Shown: piece after piece, positions 5,531 through 7,556 of the stretch | Layout of the letters: each line of letters starts with the position of its first letter | Numbering within the stretch: position 1 is the stretch's first letter | Source of the DNA: Nanobdellota archaeon | GTDB taxonomy: Archaea > Nanobdellota > Nanobdellia > Woesearchaeales > GW2011-AR15 | Assembly (NCBI GenBank): GCA_013335235.1 | Contig: JAAXVZ010000016.1 | Span: 1 to 7,556 of the forward strand | Direction of reading: 5' to 3' | DNA length: 7,556 nucleotides | Translations under genes and position numbers: made by a program | The notes under the pieces: model-generated | Told to the model about the DNA's origin: nothing | Seen by the model: only the letters and a program-made list of their open reading frames with translations | The model's database searches: none

Positions 5531-6433
5531 TCAAGTGAACAGTGACATGATGAAGAATACGCTTGTCACAAGTATCAAGGAGTGCTTGAGCCCTGCTGTC
5601 ACATCCCCTTCGGATAGCTTGCCGATTATTATGCCGGCAAAGAAACCCTGGATGACGCTAAGCATGAGGAATATCCCCTTGATGCTGGAGAACCATTCTG
5701 CAAGGCTGGAGAAGAACTCTCTCATGGACGTGAACCTAATGGTGACATCGAGCACTAAGGATGGTCCAGAACCGCTTGATGAGCCGCCTATGCCAATGCT
5801 TCCGAATGCGCTCTGCTTGTCGCCTGCGCCGACAAGATATGGGACCAGCATGTTCTGGATGACAAGCATGACTCCTATGAATATAAAAAATATGATATAA
5901 GACTGCATGACCTGAGACTGGATAGACGCTCGCCTCTGCTCTTTGATCTTCTTGATCTCTATAAGCGAGTTGGTGATGGATTCCAGGACATCCTCCATGT
6001 TTCCGCCAGACTGCTCTGCTTCTATGACTGTCGCAATGGTTCTTTTTATTACCTCGTTCCTGGTCGCTGTCGAGAAAAGTACAAGCGCCTTATGGACCGG
6101 GATAGACCACTCGACCTGATGACCAAGCTTTCTCACATACGGAGACAACGAACCATAATCTATATTTGAGATATGGGTTATTGACCTTGAGACAGGCATC
6201 CCTGACTTGATTGCACCAGCAAGGTTCCTTACAAAATCAAGGAACCTGGTCTCTATCTCTCTTTGCCTCTGGTTTTCAATGAAGAAATCTATCCATACCT
6301 GGCCCCAGGCTATTGATACTGCAAGAATTATCAGCGGGAAAAAATAGCGTGATTTTGTCAGGAAAAGCAGGTCAGAGACTAATATGATCGCTCCGATGAC
6401 GATCCCTATCAGGTACTTGTCTTTGAATTTCAT
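5531..6433 (-). CDS. Type II secretion F (TadC/FlaJ-like) membrane protein, second of a pair
   Basis: A 300-residue platform protein of an archaeal type IV pilus-like or secretion machine, expected to sit in the cytoplasmic membrane and couple to a GspE-type ATPase. Two helices lie at about 7-25 and 30-50. The T2SF cytoplasmic core at about 60-175 has the typical FLDFVRNLAGAIKSGMPVSRSI (64-85) and EQSGGNMEDVLESI (140-153). Further helices lie at about 179-201, 252-272 and 283-299. A Gly/Ser-rich extracytoplasmic loop (211-223) separates the first of these from the rest. The ATG at 6433 is chosen, 1 nt after the upstream stop; a TTG at 6460 in the same frame would add nine residues, and neither has a clear ribosome site. 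It pairs with the adjacent T2SF gene, and together they resemble the two halves of FlaJ. The pilus or secretion substrate is unknown. Confidence 0.85.
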   Translation of the reverse strand: MKFKDKYLIGIVIGAIILVSDLLFLTKSRYFFPLIILAVSIAWGQVWIDFFIENQRQREIETRFLDFVRNLAGAIKSGMPVSRSITHISNIDYGSLSPYVRKLGHQVEWSIPVHKALVLFSTATRNEVIKRTIATVIEAEQSGGNMEDVLESITNSLIEIKKIKEQRRASIQSQVMQSYIIFFIFIGVMLVIQNMLVPYLVGAGDKQSAFGSIGIGGSSSGSGPSLVLDVTIRFTSMREFFSSLAEWFSSIKGIFLMLSVIQGFFAGIIIGKLSEGDVTAGLKHSLILVTSVFFIMSLFT

Positions 6434-6434
6434 T

Positions 6435-7556
6435 TTATATGTCCGGCTGGTTAAGTTCAAGGAAGAACAGGAACAATATATTCATTATGGGTATCGCGAC
6501 ATATGTCCCGAACGTTATGACACTATTGACTGAATATGGGCCGAGGGAACCTCCAAGGACAGAGACAAGCGAAAGCGCTGTCACGAAAAATAGAGGGGCT
6601 GCTATGAGAACACCTGTGTATATGTCTGAATATGTCGATAGTGATTCTACATATTTCTGCCTCTCGAGCCTGTAATTCAATAATGCCTCAGCAGACTTCT
6701 GAGAAAGGTATTCCTTCAGGTCGCCGCCTGTCTCAATTGTCGAGACAAACCCGTCCAGGAACTCCTTGAAATCTGACGAAGGAGTATTCAGGCTAATTGC
6801 TTTTATGGCTGTGATTATGTCATAGCCGAAAAAATCTACATAATTCGTGATCTTCTCAAACTCAACAGATATATCACCATATTCTTTAGATGCAGATATC
6901 AGCTTGAACATGGTTGCCGGGCTGACACCCGAAGCTATCACAGAGGCCATATGGTCTATTGCAAATGGCATATTGGTGTTGATTGACCTACGCCTGGATT
7001 TTGACAGCATGAAGGGATAATAGTAACCAAGGAAAAATGATGCAAAAGGGACAGCAACAGCTGATAGGAGCGTGTAGAGCAGTATGAGGTATATAGGAAG
7101 GCTCTGCAATGTAAAGATGACAATAGCAAGAGGGATTGCGGCAAAGCCTGAAAAAACGCTCAAGAACACGATTATATTGATGTAAGTATTTGCCAGTATC
7201 TTCATATTGGCCTTTCTTATCTCTGTGTAGAGTCTCCTGAACATATCCGGGAATTTCTCTATGAGATATATGGACAGTTTCCTAACAGTCATGTTAGCCA
7301 GATAGCCAAGTGCGCTTGCCTTATATGTATCAGGTCCTTTCCTATTGATTACACTCTTTATCTCACGGATCTGCCGCTCGAGCATGTGCGGGTCAAGGAT
7401 ATCTCCTTTGGAGACATCGATTCCGGCGCTGAGCGCTGCAGTTTGTCCAAAATTTCTTGAAAAACTAACGATCTTTACGTTTGGATTCTTCTCTCTGAGG
7501 TCGAGCAAAATTTCCATTGTTCCGTCTGAGCTTCCATCATCGACAAAAATCACCTC
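6435..7556 (-). CDS. Type II secretion F (TadC/FlaJ-like) protein with a truncated GT2 N-terminus (partial, runs off right edge)
   Basis: The reading frame is open to the right edge, so the N-terminus is missing. Counting the GTG codon at 7553 as residue 1, residues about 53-372 are a T2SF platform protein: a cytoplasmic lead (53-122), two helices (about 124-147 and 153-180), the T2SF core (about 194-300, including PFAIDHMASVIASGVSP and FVSTIETGGDLKEYL), and two C-terminal helices (about 312-333 and 346-366). Residues 1-51, however, are the middle of a family 2 glycosyltransferase (VDDGSSDGT, then SFSRNFGQTAALSAGID). The match stops just before the expected DxD segment. The gene lies 1 nt upstream of the second T2SF gene. 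The T2SF part is well supported. The fusion may be an assembly chimera, and the normal partner upstream would be a GspE-type ATPase, which is not seen. Confidence 0.8.
   Translation of the reverse strand, partial: EVIFVDDGSSDGTMEILLDLREKNPNVKIVSFSRNFGQTAALSAGIDVSKGDILDPHMLERQIREIKSVINRKGPDTYKASALGYLANMTVRKLSIYLIEKFPDMFRRLYTEIRKANMKILANTYINIIVFLSVFSGFAAIPLAIVIFTLQSLPIYLILLYTLLSAVAVPFASFFLGYYYPFMLSKSRRRSINTNMPFAIDHMASVIASGVSPATMFKLISASKEYGDISVEFEKITNYVDFFGYDIITAIKAISLNTPSSDFKEFLDGFVSTIETGGDLKEYLSQKSAEALLNYRLERQKYVESLSTYSDIYTGVLIAAPLFFVTALSLVSVLGGSLGPYSVNSVITFGTYVAIPIMNILFLFFLELNQPDI
7401..7556 (-). other. Glycosyltransferase family 2 fragment (DPM synthase/GtrB-like) fused to the T2SF gene
   Basis: The 52 codons nearest the right edge encode the nucleotide-sugar binding region of a polyprenyl-phosphate glycosyltransferase: strand EVIFVDDGSSDGT, then NPNVKIVSFSRNFGQ and TAALSAGIDVSKGD. 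In intact enzymes the next residues are a hydrophobic strand and a metal-binding DxD. Here the frame passes directly into T2SF sequence. The piece as seen could not be a complete enzyme. Its N-terminal strand and nucleotide loop would lie outside the window. It uses ATT/ATC for isoleucine with no ATA, and TTT for phenylalanine, unlike the following T2SF codons; the sample is small. Confidence 0.75.

Noticed and set aside
5517..5531. ACAGG-ATATC-CCTGT inverted repeat as a terminator for the T2SF operon
   Set aside because: The stem is only 5 bp and no T run follows directly on the minus strand, so chance is as likely.
7383..7385. Internal ATG (MLERQIREIK) as the true start of the T2SF gene, avoiding the GT2 fusion
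   Set aside because: The nearest GGAG is 17 nt upstream, too far for a ribosome site, and the reading frame is open through to the edge. It remains possible only if the right-hand sequence is chimeric.

Overview
The window looks archaeal. It carries an archaeal-type SepF gene behind a TTTAAATA-type TATA box. It also has a split pair of FlaJ/TadC-like type II secretion F membrane proteins, pyrimidine-rich terminator-like DNA instead of clear hairpins, and genes rich in ATA and AGG/AGA codons. The lineage is not resolved. A DPANN-type or euryarchaeal genome fragment is compatible with what is seen, but this is inference.

Layout. Positions 1-4797 hold a tightly packed minus-strand operon, read from right to left. 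It starts with an enolase-superfamily N-acylamino acid racemase of the NSAR/OSBS type (3673-4797), then an EamA/DMT transporter (2810-3676), a GNAT-like acyltransferase (1642-2799), a D-aminoacylase-family amidohydrolase (116-1645), and the first 24 codons of a fifth gene that runs off the left edge (1-73). Two junctions are 4-nt ATGA overlaps and the EamA/GNAT gap is 10 nt. Positions 4798-5052 are a divergent intergenic region with a probable leaderless promoter for the operon on the left, two inverted repeats, and the sepF promoter on the right. sepF (5053-5460, plus) ends in a T-rich tract. It converges on a second minus-strand operon (5531-7556) encoding two T2SF/TadC-like proteins. The upstream one runs off the right edge and, in this assembly, begins with a truncated glycosyltransferase family 2 segment.

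How the genes may work together. The main point is the set GNAT + N-acylamino acid racemase + D-aminoacylase + transporter. A known bacterial route (Geobacillus) uses a GNAT succinyltransferase, NSAR and an L-specific desuccinylase to turn D-amino acids irreversibly into L-amino acids. Here the hydrolase belongs to the D-specific amidohydrolase family, which would run the same logic in the opposite direction: L-amino acid to N-acyl-L, to N-acyl-D, to free D-amino acid, with possible export by the EamA protein. An archaeal operon for making D-amino acids by acylation, racemisation and deacylation would be new to my knowledge. It remains an inference from family membership and gene order.

A second anomaly is the in-frame join of half a GT2 domain to a T2SF protein near 7392-7408. 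It is either an unusual gene fusion or an assembly or amplification chimera.
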